In this document: one piece after another, positions 54,471 to 63,863 of the stretch | Layout of the letters: every line of letters begins with the position of its first letter | How positions within the stretch are numbered: position 1 is the stretch's first letter | The notes under the pieces: generated by a model | What the model was told of the DNA's origin: nothing | What the model saw: the letters and a program-made list of their open reading frames with translations, nothing else | The model's database searches: none | Made by a program: the position numbers and the translations under genes | NCBI GenBank assembly: GCA_040766985.1 | Contig: JAXGPL010000003.1 | Span: 1-64,000, forward strand | Reading direction: 5' to 3' | Length of the DNA: 64,000 nt | Source of the DNA: JAXGPL01 sp040766985 | GTDB lineage: Bacteria > Bacillota > Sulfobacillia > JAUYEG01

Positions 54471-56672
54471 CTATCCGCTCCCGGCGGGGCGGCGCAACCC
54501 GGCGACCAGGATCGTCATGTCGTCGCCCCTGCCGTTACGCTGCCTCTCTGCCGCCGCCATGAGGAGGTCCTCCGCCAGCTCTTGCGGCGAACGCTCCGGG
54601 GCGTGACGGGAGATGGCGCGCCGCAGCCAGTCGTGCCTGCGGGGGAGCCCCGCCCTACCGCCGAAGACCCCGTCGCTGACCATGACCAGGATGTCGCCCG
54701 GACGCATTCGCGCGTGCAGGCCGCTGATCGGAACGCTGTCCAGGATACCGAGCGGCGGCCCCTTGGCCTCGAGCAGCGCGACCTGACCATCACGCCAGAG
54801 GTAGCTCGGGCAAGCCCCGACCTTGACCATATCCAGGCGGCCGTCGGCGAGGTCCGCCAGGGCCAGGTCGACGGTAGCAAAGGCCTCGCGCGGCGACCGG
54901 AGGAAGAGGGCTGCGTTGATGGTGTGCATTGTGGTTTCCAGGTCAAACCCTGCGTCCAACATAGCCTCGACCATCCGCACCGCGGTGACGCTCTCGCGCG
55001 CGGCGTTCAGGCCCGTGCCCATTCCGTCGCTGAGCAGCAACAGGTGGCGGAAGCCACCAACGCGGCGACTTACGACCGTGTCCCCGGAAACCAAGGCCTC
55101 TTCGTGCGCGGCCTTGGCGCGCCCGACTTCAAGGCGGTAGCGTGGCTCGGTCACCAGCATGAAGTAGCAGCCGGGAGACGGCGGCGCGCACAGCCTGCGG
55201 GACAGTGACATTCTGCGGCCGACGACGGGACGGACGATGTCCGCCGCCCTGGCGGCACACCACTCGCACCGGTCGCCCATCAAGCCAGCGGGCCATGGCT
55301 TGCACTGGACATGGATCTCGAACCCGTGCTGTGCAGGAGCCAGGACCGCCTGCCGTACGGGGCATCCCGCGCCCGCCAGGGCGTCCTCCACCTCGCGGGC
55401 TCGCAGCAGCCCCGCAGGAATGTCCCCGAGCGACATCTGCGCGGCAAGGTCCGCCGTGATGCCGGACACGCCCTGGAGTTGCCGGGAAAGGAGGCGGCGC
55501 GCTTCGGTCGCGTACGCCGTGGAGACGGCGTTGTGTCCGCAGCTCGGTCCGCCGCCCGGAACGCTCACTGCTGGAGCCGAGGGCCTCGCGGAGGCCAGGA
55601 CGGTCTCTGCCCCGACGGCGGCGGATAGTGTGGCTGCCGGCTCCTCAAACGCCTGAGCCAGCTCTTTGAATACACCGGCGAGAACGGTCAACCGGTGGGC
55701 GGCAAGTAGCCACAGGGCGTTGGACATTTCGGCGCCCTGTTCCGCGGCATCCGGGCCGCGGCAGACCAGGCGCGCCCGGGATACGAGCCGCGCCGGCAGG
55801 AGAAGAAAGACGAGGCTCGCCGCTCCCGCCTGCCAAAGGGCTGAACGCAGGTACCCGGCCTCCCGGACCATGCCTGCCAGGCAGGCCGTCCCCAAGCCAA
55901 AGCCGGCGACGGCGCCCAGGGTCCCGAAGTCTCCGCCGATGCCCGCCAGCATGCCCGCGACGGCCCAGACGCCGATTTGGGCCGGGCTTGTTTCGCCGGT
56001 GAACCCGACTACGATACCGACAGTCACTCCGGCCAGAGCGCCCACTGCCCCGCCGCCCGCCCGTGCCATAAGCATCACGAGGAGGCCACCCGCAACGGCT
56101 GCCAGCGGCAATCCGGCGAGCCGGAATCCCGCCAATCCCGCCAGGGACACTGCCAACAACACAAGCAGGGCGAGGAGCGATTCGCCACGGAGAAGGCCGA
56201 GGCGGCTTCCTCCCGTCAGCTCCTGCATCCCGAGATGGAGGACCACTGAGGCAACAAAAGCCGCCCCGACCTCGACCGCAGCGACCAGGAAGGCCATTGG
56301 GCTGAGACCCGCGATCAGGACGCCGGGGATCTGCGTCGCCGCGACTGCGGCAGCGACGAAGCCGCCTGCCGTCAGGGCGCTCCGCCAGCGCTCCGTCCGG
56401 CCGGCCGTAGAGGCCCGGGAAAGATGCCCGGCGGCGGCCCTTACGGCAAGGACCGCAAGTCCAATTCGCAGCGCCGTCCAATACTCGCCGGCCGACAGAG
56501 CGCCTGCGATCAGGGCGAAGGCCGCGGCCGGAGCGGCGCGGGGCAACGACCGCCGGAGCGCTCCGTAGTAGCCCGCGGCGAGCGGGACGGTGATTCCAAG
56601 CAGGCCCGCGCGGCCCGCAAGCAGGGCAATGCCGATCCAGACCAGCTGAGGTGCGTGCGCTGCCAAGGCCAT
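54471..56672 (-). CDS. spoIIE: Stage II sporulation protein E (membrane PP2C phosphatase)
   Basis: 733 residues. About ten hydrophobic helices occupy residues 1-310, followed by a linker region and a C-terminal PP2C-type phosphatase domain (MLVTEPRYRLEVGRAKAAHEEALVSGD, LLLLSDGMGTGLNAARES, TVDLALADLADGRLDMVKVGACPSYL, ILVMVSDGVFGG and GDDMTILVAGL). It dephosphorylates SpoIIAA and so activates sigma-F in the forespore. Several Cys residues in the linker are notable. Start ATG 56672 or TTG 56666. This is the clearest sign that the organism, or its recent ancestor, forms endospores. Confidence 0.93.
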   Translation of the reverse strand: MALAAHAPQLVWIGIALLAGRAGLLGITVPLAAGYYGALRRSLPRAAPAAAFALIAGALSAGEYWTALRIGLAVLAVRAAAGHLSRASTAGRTERWRSALTAGGFVAAAVAATQIPGVLIAGLSPMAFLVAAVEVGAAFVASVVLHLGMQELTGGSRLGLLRGESLLALLVLLAVSLAGLAGFRLAGLPLAAVAGGLLVMLMARAGGGAVGALAGVTVGIVVGFTGETSPAQIGVWAVAGMLAGIGGDFGTLGAVAGFGLGTACLAGMVREAGYLRSALWQAGAASLVFLLLPARLVSRARLVCRGPDAAEQGAEMSNALWLLAAHRLTVLAGVFKELAQAFEEPAATLSAAVGAETVLASARPSAPAVSVPGGGPSCGHNAVSTAYATEARRLLSRQLQGVSGITADLAAQMSLGDIPAGLLRAREVEDALAGAGCPVRQAVLAPAQHGFEIHVQCKPWPAGLMGDRCEWCAARAADIVRPVVGRRMSLSRRLCAPPSPGCYFMLVTEPRYRLEVGRAKAAHEEALVSGDTVVSRRVGGFRHLLLLSDGMGTGLNAARESVTAVRMVEAMLDAGFDLETTMHTINAALFLRSPREAFATVDLALADLADGRLDMVKVGACPSYLWRDGQVALLEAKGPPLGILDSVPISGLHARMRPGDILVMVSDGVFGGRAGLPRRHDWLRRAISRHAPERSPQELAEDLLMAAAERQRNGRGDDMTILVAGLRRPAGSG

Positions 56673-56980
56673 ATCTCCTCAGGCGGATAACCAGGTACCT
56701 CCAAGTCTAGGCCGGCACGGCCGCAATGCCTGTCGGAGCAGGGCAGTCGTCGGAGGGGAGATGGGACAAGCTCTGACAATCCCCGGCAGCCTTTGGGAGC
56801 CTGCCGGCCGGACCAGGACCGGGGAGGGCGCGCAACTTGTCGGTTTGTGTGGTGATGTGTGGTAAGGGCGACGGCGGTCGAGAGCTTTTTTCCGGCCCCC
56901 GGAGGGTTTGTCCGCCGGCGGATGCAAATAAGGCTTCGGAGTCTTGAGTCAATGCCAAATCGCCGATGGCGGAGGAGTCT
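56673..56980. other. Divergent intergenic region between spoIIE and the coiled-coil gene
   Basis: No gene found. It holds a hairpin with CCGGCAG/CTGCCGG arms (56783-56789 and 56801-56807), a TCCGCCGGCGGA palindrome near 56919, a T6 run, and GGAGGAG (56971-56977) for the plus-strand gene. I saw no clear Spo0A box (TGTCGAA) or consensus promoter for spoIIE. Confidence 0.5.
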
Positions 56981-57697
56981 ATGGAGCCAAAGAACAACCT
57001 GCATCTTGCCGACCTGTCGATCGCCGGTGAATGGACGGCGCGCGATTTCACACGGGTCTTCGGTTTGCTCGACGAGGCCAACTCGCTGTTCACGGTTCTT
57101 CACCTCGGCCGGGCGACCGTCGTCGACGCGGCCCCCGGGCGGTCCGCCTACCTTAGGCGCGTCAACCGCAAGAACGACCCCCAGGTCGTGGTCGAGGGAG
57201 TGCAGTTCGGGTCGCCGGGCAACATCTCGGCGTGGTTTCCGTGGAAAGAGGCGGTCGAATTTCTACTGCGCCTGTTCTCGCCCAAATCGCCCGTTGACCG
57301 GGCGCTCCAAGAGGAACAGCTCAAACAGGCCCGTGCCCGGACCGAGGCCATCGAGTTGGATAACGAGCGCCGCCGGGTGGCTATCGAACGCGAACGCACC
57401 GCCCTCGCGGCCGAGCGCCTTGAGCTCCTTGAAGCCAGCGAGCAGGCGGCTTTTGACTACCTGTGGGAGCGGTTCGGGGAGGGCAACCTGATGGGCCTGA
57501 TTGCCGAATTCCACAGCAAGAGCGGGGCGCCGTACGCGGTGATTGCGGAGTACTTCAGGCCGCGCATGGAAACCATCTCCAGCACGCTCCAGGATCTTCA
57601 GCAACGCGGCCTGCTCCGTGACATCTCGGCCGTCAACCCTCAGCTTCCGTTGCCCGGCCCGGAGGGGGACGCCTCCTCGGCAGGCGGGCGCCCGTAA
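56981..57697 (+). CDS. Coiled-coil protein with possible C-terminal winged helix (hypothetical)
   Basis: 238 residues from the ATG at 56981, just after GGAGGAG. An alpha/beta N-terminal part (about 1-100: LADLSIAGEWTARDFTRVFGLLDEANSLF, VVVEGVQFGSPGNIS) precedes a charged coiled coil (about 105-155: EEQLKQARARTEAIELDNERRRVAIERERTAL split by register breaks). A tail resembling a winged helix follows (ISSTLQDLQQRGLLRDI). No family recognised. The next gene starts 32 nt later, so co-transcription with the lyase is likely. Confidence 0.6.
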   Translation: MEPKNNLHLADLSIAGEWTARDFTRVFGLLDEANSLFTVLHLGRATVVDAAPGRSAYLRRVNRKNDPQVVVEGVQFGSPGNISAWFPWKEAVEFLLRLFSPKSPVDRALQEEQLKQARARTEAIELDNERRRVAIERERTALAAERLELLEASEQAAFDYLWERFGEGNLMGLIAEFHSKSGAPYAVIAEYFRPRMETISSTLQDLQQRGLLRDISAVNPQLPLPGPEGDASSAGGRP

Positions 57698-57729
57698 ACC
57701 CTGCATCACCGCATCTGGGAGGTCGAGCA

Positions 57730-59241
57730 TTGATGGACGGTTCAAAATTGGGCGAGCGGTTGGCCGAAGCGCCGGCCGGCGAGGTCGTCGAGCATCTGTA
57801 TGGACCGCGCATGCGGGAGGAACGTGATACGAGCTTTGGCTATCTGACCGAGGTGAACCAGGCCCACGTCGCGATGCTCGCCCGGCAAGGCATCATCACG
57901 CAGGAGACGGCCGGAGCGCTGCTGCGGGCGATCGCCCGGCTCGCCGCGGACGGAGCGGCTAAGCTTGAGCTCGATCCGCGGCGCGAGGACCTCTACTTCA
58001 ACTATGAGCGGGCGGTCATCGACCGCGTCGGGCCTGCCGTCGGCGGCCAGATGCACACCGGCCGGAGCCGCAACGACCTCGGAGCCACAATGTACCGCAT
58101 GCGGTGCCGAGACGTACTCCTAGGCCTGCTCGACGGTGTTTGCCGGTGCCGGGGGACCTTGTTGGCCAGGGCCTCCGGGCACCTGGAGACGGTCATGCCG
58201 GGCTACACCCACCTCCAGCCGGCGCAGCCGGTCACGTTCGCCCACTACCTGGCAGCGATTGAGCAGGCCCTGGCCCGCGACACACAACGGTTGTTCGGGG
58301 CCTTGAGCAGGACGGAGCAGTGCCCTCTGGGAGCGGGAGCGTTGGCGGGGACCGGTTTTCCGATTGACCGCGAACTGACGGCGGGTTGGCTGGGTTTCCC
58401 GGAACTGGCCCTTGACACGCTCGACGCGGTCGCGAGTCGCGACTACTTGATCGAGGCGGCGGCCGCCGGGGCGATCCTCGGTGTGACGTTGAGCCGATTC
58501 GCTCAGGACCTCTATGTGCTATACACCAATGAATTCGGGACGGTCGACTTCCCCGACCGCGTGGCAGGCACGAGCAGCATCATGCCGCAGAAGAAGAATC
58601 CCATTGTGCTTGAGCACATCAAGGGCCGGACGGCGCATATCGCGGGGGCCCTCGCCTCCGCCCTGACGGCGGTGCACAACGCCAACTACTCCAACGTGAT
58701 CGACGCCAACCGCGAAGGGCTCCGTCCCATCTGGGACGCCCTCGAGGAAATCCGCATCACCCTCGCCCTGGCAAGCGTCGCGGCTGAGACGGCGCAGCCG
58801 CGGGCGGAGCTGATGCTCCAGCGGTGCCGTGCCAACTTCTCAACAGTCACGGAGTTGGCCGATACCCTGGTCCGAAGGTGGGGCATTTCGTTCCGGGAGG
58901 CGCACGAGGTTGTCGGGGCCGTCGTCCGCGAGGCGCTCGCCGACGGACTGGACGCCTCGGGGATCACCCCGGAACGCGTTCTCGCTGCAGCCCGGGACGT
59001 GCTCCATAGGAGCTATCCACTCAGCGGCGACGAGGTGTATGGGGCGCTCGATCCGCTGAAAAACGTGATGGCGCGGCGTCACCCGGGGGGCCCGGCGCCG
59101 GAGGCGGTTGCGGCGATGCTGGACCTCGCCGGTGGTCGTCTGGAGGCCGATCGCCGGCGAATCGAGGCGGTGCTCTCCCGGCTGCAGGATGCCCACGCGG
59201 CGCTGGCCGCGGCGGTGGCTGGAGTAATCGCCCAGGGCTAA
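57730..59241 (+). CDS. Argininosuccinate lyase-family enzyme
   Basis: 503 residues. Fumarase/aspartase superfamily with argininosuccinate-lyase motifs: GGQMHTGRSRNDLGATMYRM, GYTHLQPAQPVTFAHYLAAIEQAL split here, and the signature GTSSIMPQKKNPIVLEHIKGR carrying the catalytic Ser. There are no argG or other arginine genes here. The downstream AbgB-like hydrolase suggests a catabolic lyase acting on a related N-substituted aspartate or amino acid; ArgH itself remains possible. The TTG at 57730 (GGGAGG 7 nt upstream) or ATG 57733 is the start. Confidence 0.8.
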   Translation: MMDGSKLGERLAEAPAGEVVEHLYGPRMREERDTSFGYLTEVNQAHVAMLARQGIITQETAGALLRAIARLAADGAAKLELDPRREDLYFNYERAVIDRVGPAVGGQMHTGRSRNDLGATMYRMRCRDVLLGLLDGVCRCRGTLLARASGHLETVMPGYTHLQPAQPVTFAHYLAAIEQALARDTQRLFGALSRTEQCPLGAGALAGTGFPIDRELTAGWLGFPELALDTLDAVASRDYLIEAAAAGAILGVTLSRFAQDLYVLYTNEFGTVDFPDRVAGTSSIMPQKKNPIVLEHIKGRTAHIAGALASALTAVHNANYSNVIDANREGLRPIWDALEEIRITLALASVAAETAQPRAELMLQRCRANFSTVTELADTLVRRWGISFREAHEVVGAVVREALADGLDASGITPERVLAAARDVLHRSYPLSGDEVYGALDPLKNVMARRHPGGPAPEAVAAMLDLAGGRLEADRRRIEAVLSRLQDAHAALAAAVAGVIAQG

Positions 59242-59314
59242 CCATTGAACCGCCCTGGTCGGGACGAACAGGCGGCAACCCGGCTGACGCCTTAACGGAG
59301 GGAGTGGTCTTTTA

Positions 59315-60742
59315 GTGGAAGGCGAGACTGCGCTCAAGTGGATCACCGACAGAAGGAAGGATGTCGTCCAACTCAGCGACGAGGTTTGGCGCCTGGCCGA
59401 AGTGGGACTGCATGAGCAAGAGTCGGCGCGGCTCCAGGCCGAGATGCTGGCGAAGGCTGGTTTCCGGATCGAGATGGGAGTGGCGGCGATGCCGACCGCG
59501 TTCGTAGCCAGTTGGGGCGAGGGCGCTCCGGTCGTCGCGCTGTTGGGGGAGTACGACGCGCTGCCGGGGACGTCCAACAAGCCCGTGCCCCGGCCCGAGC
59601 CGCTCTTGCCCGGCGGCGCCGGGCACGCCTGCGGGCATAACCTGCTTGGCGTCGCGGCGGTGGCCGGCGCGATCGCGGCCAAGGAGGAGATGGCAAGGCG
59701 CGGGGTCAAGGGCACAATCAGATACTACGGCTGCCCGGCCGAGGAAAACGCGGGCGGCAAAGGGTACATGGTCAAAGCCGGGCTTTTCGCAGATGTCGAT
59801 GCGGCTCTGACCTGGCACGGGGGCCCGCTCAACAGCGTGCGCATGAACAGCTCGCTCGCGGTGACCCATACCAAGTTTCACTTTACGGGCCGCACCGCAC
59901 ACGCAGCGGCCAACCCCGAGATGGGCCGCTCGGCGTTGGATGCCGTCGAGCTAATGAACATCGGCGTCAACTACCTGCGCGAACACGTAATCCAGGAAGC
60001 ACGCATCCACTACGTCACAACCAACGGCGGCGGTGAACCCAACGTCGTACCGGGGGAGGCCGAATCCTGGTACTACGTGCGCGCACCACGGCTTGCGCAG
60101 CAGAAAGAGATCCAGGCCCGCATCATGAAGATCGCCGAGGGAGCCGCCCTGATGACTGAGACCACCCTCAACGCGCGCTTCACGGGCGGTTGCGCCAACG
60201 TCGTCCCCAACCAACCCCTGGCCGAAGCCCTCTATCGCAACATGCAGCGGGTGGGGCCGCCGGACTTCGACAAAACCGACATCGCCTGGGCCAAGGAAAT
60301 CGCGAGCCATTACCCGCCTGGGCAGCGTGAGGCAATGCTGCGCCGTGCGGCCGAGATGGGCTTGGACCTGGGCGAAGCTTACCTACACCAGGATATCGCA
60401 CCTCTGGATACCGACAAGACCGCGATGCCGGGCTCCACCGACGTCGGGGATGTGAGCTGGGTGACGCCCACGGCGCAGTTCAGCACGGCATGCTACGCCC
60501 TCGGCTCGTCGGGGCACTCGTGGCAGATCACGGCGGCGTCAGGCATGAGCATTGGGCACAAGGGCATGCTCGCGGCGGCGAAGATCCTCGCCCTGACCGC
60601 TCTCGACGTCCTGGAGGACGGGGACCTGCGCAGGGAAGCCAAGGCCGCCCTGATCAGGGAGAGGCGCGGCGAGGAGTTCGAGAGCCCGATCCCGCCGGAG
60701 GTCACAGAGCCGATCGATCCCTTCGCAGGACGGGAGCACTAG
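59315..60742 (+). CDS. M20-family amidohydrolase, AbgB-like
   Basis: 475 residues. Peptidase M20 (p-aminobenzoyl-glutamate hydrolase subunit B-like): GEYDALPG, GHACGHNLLG with metal ligands H104 and H108, CPAEENAGGKGYMV (catalytic Glu pair), DAALTWHGG, GRTAHAAANPEMGRSALDAVELMN and the C-terminal GSTDVGDVSWVTPTAQF, HSWQITAASGMSIGHKGM. It probably cleaves an N-acyl or amide-linked amino acid. GTG start after GGAGGGAG, 73 nt after the lyase stop. The protein is complete. Confidence 0.88.
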   Translation: MEGETALKWITDRRKDVVQLSDEVWRLAEVGLHEQESARLQAEMLAKAGFRIEMGVAAMPTAFVASWGEGAPVVALLGEYDALPGTSNKPVPRPEPLLPGGAGHACGHNLLGVAAVAGAIAAKEEMARRGVKGTIRYYGCPAEENAGGKGYMVKAGLFADVDAALTWHGGPLNSVRMNSSLAVTHTKFHFTGRTAHAAANPEMGRSALDAVELMNIGVNYLREHVIQEARIHYVTTNGGGEPNVVPGEAESWYYVRAPRLAQQKEIQARIMKIAEGAALMTETTLNARFTGGCANVVPNQPLAEALYRNMQRVGPPDFDKTDIAWAKEIASHYPPGQREAMLRRAAEMGLDLGEAYLHQDIAPLDTDKTAMPGSTDVGDVSWVTPTAQFSTACYALGSSGHSWQITAASGMSIGHKGMLAAAKILALTALDVLEDGDLRREAKAALIRERRGEEFESPIPPEVTEPIDPFAGREH

Positions 60743-60773
60743 CTAAGCTCGGCTGTGCCGTGCGGCAGAAGTC

Positions 60774-61274
60774 CTACCGGGTCGAAGTCTGGGGCAGGAC
60801 GATGGGCTCCGCGCCGTCGGTCACATCCCGGACTTCGATCCCGGCGCCGCTATCGCGAACCGCTACCACCGCATAGGGGTAGGTAATGACCTGCGTAACC
60901 ATCCGGCCCTCTTCGGGGTCGGTAAGACTGACGTCAATGACCCACTTGCCCGCCGGCTCCGTTGAACCGGTCGAGCCTGCCGGGGGATGTGCCTCCAGGA
61001 AGCTGACGTCCTCGATGTTCGCCGTATAGCCCCCCGTGTGGAACCGTCCCCGGGCAATAAGGACCAGGATATGTCCGCCGAACTTCTCGGTGTACACCCC
61101 GCGCCGGCCGACATGCCCTTCAACCCACTCCTGCATTTCGGAGGTTAGCTTGAGGTCGTCGCCCATAACCACGTCCTTATCGGGAAGACCGGTCTGCGCA
61201 TGGACCGCGAGAGCGATGCCTCCGACAAGGCAGGTTACTGCGACGAGTGCGAGGATGATGCGAGTGCGAAGCAA
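60774..61274 (-). CDS. Secreted PrcB-like domain protein
   Basis: 166 residues from a TTG 9 nt after GGAGG. Signal peptide LRTRIILALVAVTCLVGGIALAVHA, then a domain reading HILVLIARGRFHTGGYTANIEDVSF, WVIDVSLTDPEEGRMVTQVITYPYAVVAV. This matches the pattern of the PrcB C-terminal domain (an RG....GGY....V...P strand order). In other bacteria PrcB stabilises a surface protease, but no such protease gene is adjacent. Divergent from the membrane protein at 61474. Confidence 0.65.
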   Translation of the reverse strand: MLRTRIILALVAVTCLVGGIALAVHAQTGLPDKDVVMGDDLKLTSEMQEWVEGHVGRRGVYTEKFGGHILVLIARGRFHTGGYTANIEDVSFLEAHPPAGSTGSTEPAGKWVIDVSLTDPEEGRMVTQVITYPYAVVAVRDSGAGIEVRDVTDGAEPIVLPQTSTR

Positions 61275-61473
61275 TGTCTTTTTCCTCCATTTCACGGGCA
61301 AAAGGGCCCGGTGCTGTCCTTGTTTCCGAGGACATCTGACGATTCACGGAGACGGCTTGTTCCCCCTTGGCTGTGAAGGCCCTCACCCACCGATTGCAGG
61401 GGTTGTCCCGCAGGGGAGCTAGGTCCTCCGGGCACCCGCGCAGAATCGCTCAGGCGGGGGTGAGGTTTCCGAA

Positions 61474-62193
61474 GTGCGCAATACACAGAGGACCGCTGCG
61501 CGTGTTTCGCTTCTGATTGCCCTGGGGGGCGCTTTGGCCTTCGTGGCAGTGCCCGTGCTGGACATCGACATCTTCTCCGGCGGCGGCGCGATGCTGATGG
61601 CTGGGCTGCTCGTGGGCATCACAGGATTAGTCGCCGCCTGGTTGTTTGCGGGGCGGGCGGCGATGCTGGACAACTTGCGCCGCGGGGATGATGTGCTGGC
61701 GCGCTGGGAGTACGATGCAGACACGTGGGCATCGTTCGCCCAGGTTGACCTCGGCGAAGCGACTGCCGAGCTAACCGGACTGCGCTGGCTGGTCATGGTG
61801 ATCTCGGCAGTTGTTTGTGGCGTGCTCTTCTTCGTCCTGGCGGAGGCTAGGTGGGTCTTCCCGGTGGTGTTTGTGGCCATAAACGCCCTGATCTGGCTGG
61901 TGTGCGCACTCCGGATCCGGTCCATCACCGCCAAGGCGCGGCGTAGAGGCCCCGCGACTGTCACCATCTCGCGGCACGCCGCCGAGGTCGCGGGCGAGCT
62001 TCACGTCTGGAAGGGGCCGCTCCTCAGCTTCGAAGGAGCTCAACTCAAAGGGCGCGATCCGGTCATGCTGGCGATCACCTATTCGGTCTGGGTCAGGTAC
62101 GGGCGCCAGTACCACACCGCTCGGATCCCTGTGCCGGAGGGCCGCCTCGAACAGGCCCAACAGATCGTAAAGCAGCTCAGGCAGTCGAAGTGA
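61474..62193 (+). CDS. Four-helix membrane protein (hypothetical)
   Basis: 239 residues from a GTG. Two N-terminal helices (about 10-27 and 35-58) precede a cytoplasmic loop (DNLRRGDDVLARWEYDADTWASFAQVD). Two more helices (about 105-147) and a soluble C-terminal domain follow (TVTISRHAAEVAGELHVW, YSVWVRYGRQYHTARIPVPEG). No family recognised. A terminator follows. Confidence 0.6.
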   Translation: MRNTQRTAARVSLLIALGGALAFVAVPVLDIDIFSGGGAMLMAGLLVGITGLVAAWLFAGRAAMLDNLRRGDDVLARWEYDADTWASFAQVDLGEATAELTGLRWLVMVISAVVCGVLFFVLAEARWVFPVVFVAINALIWLVCALRIRSITAKARRRGPATVTISRHAAEVAGELHVWKGPLLSFEGAQLKGRDPVMLAITYSVWVRYGRQYHTARIPVPEGRLEQAQQIVKQLRQSK

Positions 62194-62209
62194 ACAAGGC
62201 TCCGACGCA

Positions 62210-62240
62210 GAAGGCCCGGCCTTGCGGCCGGACCTTCTTT
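62210..62240 (+). terminator. Rho-independent terminator between convergent genes
   Basis: GAAGGCCCGGCC/GGCCGGACCTTC stem (one C-A mismatch), TTGC loop, then TTTCTGCTT. It ends the 61474-62193 transcript 17 nt after its stop. A 13-bp direct duplication (TTTCTGCTTCCA) follows directly. Confidence 0.8.
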
Positions 62241-62292
62241 CTGCTTCCAGCTTTCTGCTTCCATACTGGAGGCGGCAGTAACCTCTGTCCCT

Positions 62293-63672
62293 CTACTTCT
62301 CGCCCGGGACAGGCCGCAGTTCGTATTCGAGCACCTCGTCGAGGCCCATCCTGCGCAGGCGTGCGCCGAGGTCCGCAGGCGTCTTGCGCTGGAGCGGCAG
62401 TTGGTCGGCCGTGACAACCCGCAACAGCATCCTGGCGACGAAGATTGAGTCCATCTGCAGGGCCCGGGGATTGATTTTGTCGAGCGAATCCCAGTAGGTA
62501 TGCCCGTAGCCGCGCGGCGCGCCGCCCGCCACCGGGTCGGACGACGTATAGCTTGAGGCAGGGAAGCCGGCCGCCGCGAACGGGTACATGTCGGAGTAAA
62601 GGCTTGGGCTGTCACCGACGGTCACTTGGACCTCGTGCATATCCCGGAACATGGCGCGGAAGTAGGCCGTGTTCTCGGACCAGTTCTGCAGTGAGAAGAT
62701 CCCGCGGGTGCCCCGTCCCGCGCCGTCGAGGTTGAGCATGAAGACGAAGTTCTCGCTCCTATGCGCGTCAACATAGGCGTAAGACCCGATCAGCCCCATT
62801 TCCTCGCCCGCGAAGGCGACAAACCTGATCGTCCGGTCGATTTGCTCCTTGTGCGGCGCGAGAGCCCTGGCCGCCTGGAGGACCACAGCGGTGCCGGCAC
62901 CGTTGTCATTGGCGGACTGGCTGATGTCGTGCCCGTCGTAGTGCCCGCCGACGACGACGACCTCGTCGGGCTTCGTCCGGCCGGTAATCTCGCCGATCAC
63001 ATTATAGGAGGTGCTGGGTGCCACGACGCAGGTGGATTCAATCCGGAGTGTCACCTGCCCCTGGCGGGCGATGCGCAGCAATTCCTGCCCTGATTCATAC
63101 GAAACCGAGATCGCCGGCACCTCGCATGCCTGGTTGAATCGCGCGGACCCCGTCTCAGGCAGCCCGCCGGGCTCGCCTCTCATCCAGATGAAACCGATCG
63201 CCCCGGCCTTGAGTGCCCGGCCCAGCTTCTCGCCCCGGTGCATCGCCCGGTGGAAGAACCGCGGGTTGGCGGTCGAGACCATCGCGATCGCACCCTTAAG
63301 CTTGGCCCGGTTGTCTTCGTAAGTCTGAGGGTCGCCGTCACCGAGATAGACGAGCGGCGCCTCGACCGTCCCGGGCGGGCAGTAAGGGAGGGCGATTGCG
63401 TCGATCGAACGCTGCACCGGCGCTGTCACGGTGAGCTTGATGGGCTTGCGGGTCCAGCCCATGCAGGGGAGGGCTTCCTTGTACGCCTTGTCCACCCCGT
63501 AGCCCTTGAGCACCTCAACGATATGGTCGGCTGCAGCCCTCTCCTCGTCGGTGCCGGTGAAGCGGGATCCGAACTTGTCGACCAATTCCTCGATAAAGTC
63601 AGCCCCACCTCGCGACAGATAAAGGTCGCCCAGGATCTGCCGGTCGATGCTTTCCAGCTTGGTACGGTCCAC
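62293..63672 (-). CDS. M28-family metallopeptidase
   Basis: About 459 residues from a GTG 8 nt after AAGGAGG (ATG 63678 is too close to that site). Organisation: N-terminal LGDLYLSRGGADFIEELVDKFGSRFTGT, a PA-like insert (APLVYLGDGDPQTYEDNRAKLKGAIAM), then zinc motifs VVVGGHYDGHDISQSANDNGAG and FVAFAGEEMGLIGSYAYVDAH, SDMYPFAAAGFPASSYTS and GYGHTYWDSLDKI. There is no clear signal peptide. Intact paralogue of the broken gene at 14203-15560. Likely an aminopeptidase or carboxypeptidase. Confidence 0.88.
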   Translation of the reverse strand: MDRTKLESIDRQILGDLYLSRGGADFIEELVDKFGSRFTGTDEERAAADHIVEVLKGYGVDKAYKEALPCMGWTRKPIKLTVTAPVQRSIDAIALPYCPPGTVEAPLVYLGDGDPQTYEDNRAKLKGAIAMVSTANPRFFHRAMHRGEKLGRALKAGAIGFIWMRGEPGGLPETGSARFNQACEVPAISVSYESGQELLRIARQGQVTLRIESTCVVAPSTSYNVIGEITGRTKPDEVVVVGGHYDGHDISQSANDNGAGTAVVLQAARALAPHKEQIDRTIRFVAFAGEEMGLIGSYAYVDAHRSENFVFMLNLDGAGRGTRGIFSLQNWSENTAYFRAMFRDMHEVQVTVGDSPSLYSDMYPFAAAGFPASSYTSSDPVAGGAPRGYGHTYWDSLDKINPRALQMDSIFVARMLLRVVTADQLPLQRKTPADLGARLRRMGLDEVLEYELRPVPGEK

Positions 63673-63863
63673 TTGCATCCCCTCCTTTGCGGTAGTACAT
63701 ACGGTTCTAGCGTAATTGGACGCGCCGCCGGACAATCCTTCTAGACTCGAAGGGACGGGATTCCGACGCGGAGGCGTAGACGCCCGCCAAGCGGAATCGT
63801 GGCGGGCCCTGGACCTCCAAGCAAGATAGGAGCCCCGCCTCAGAGAAACGATAGTCTAGAACC

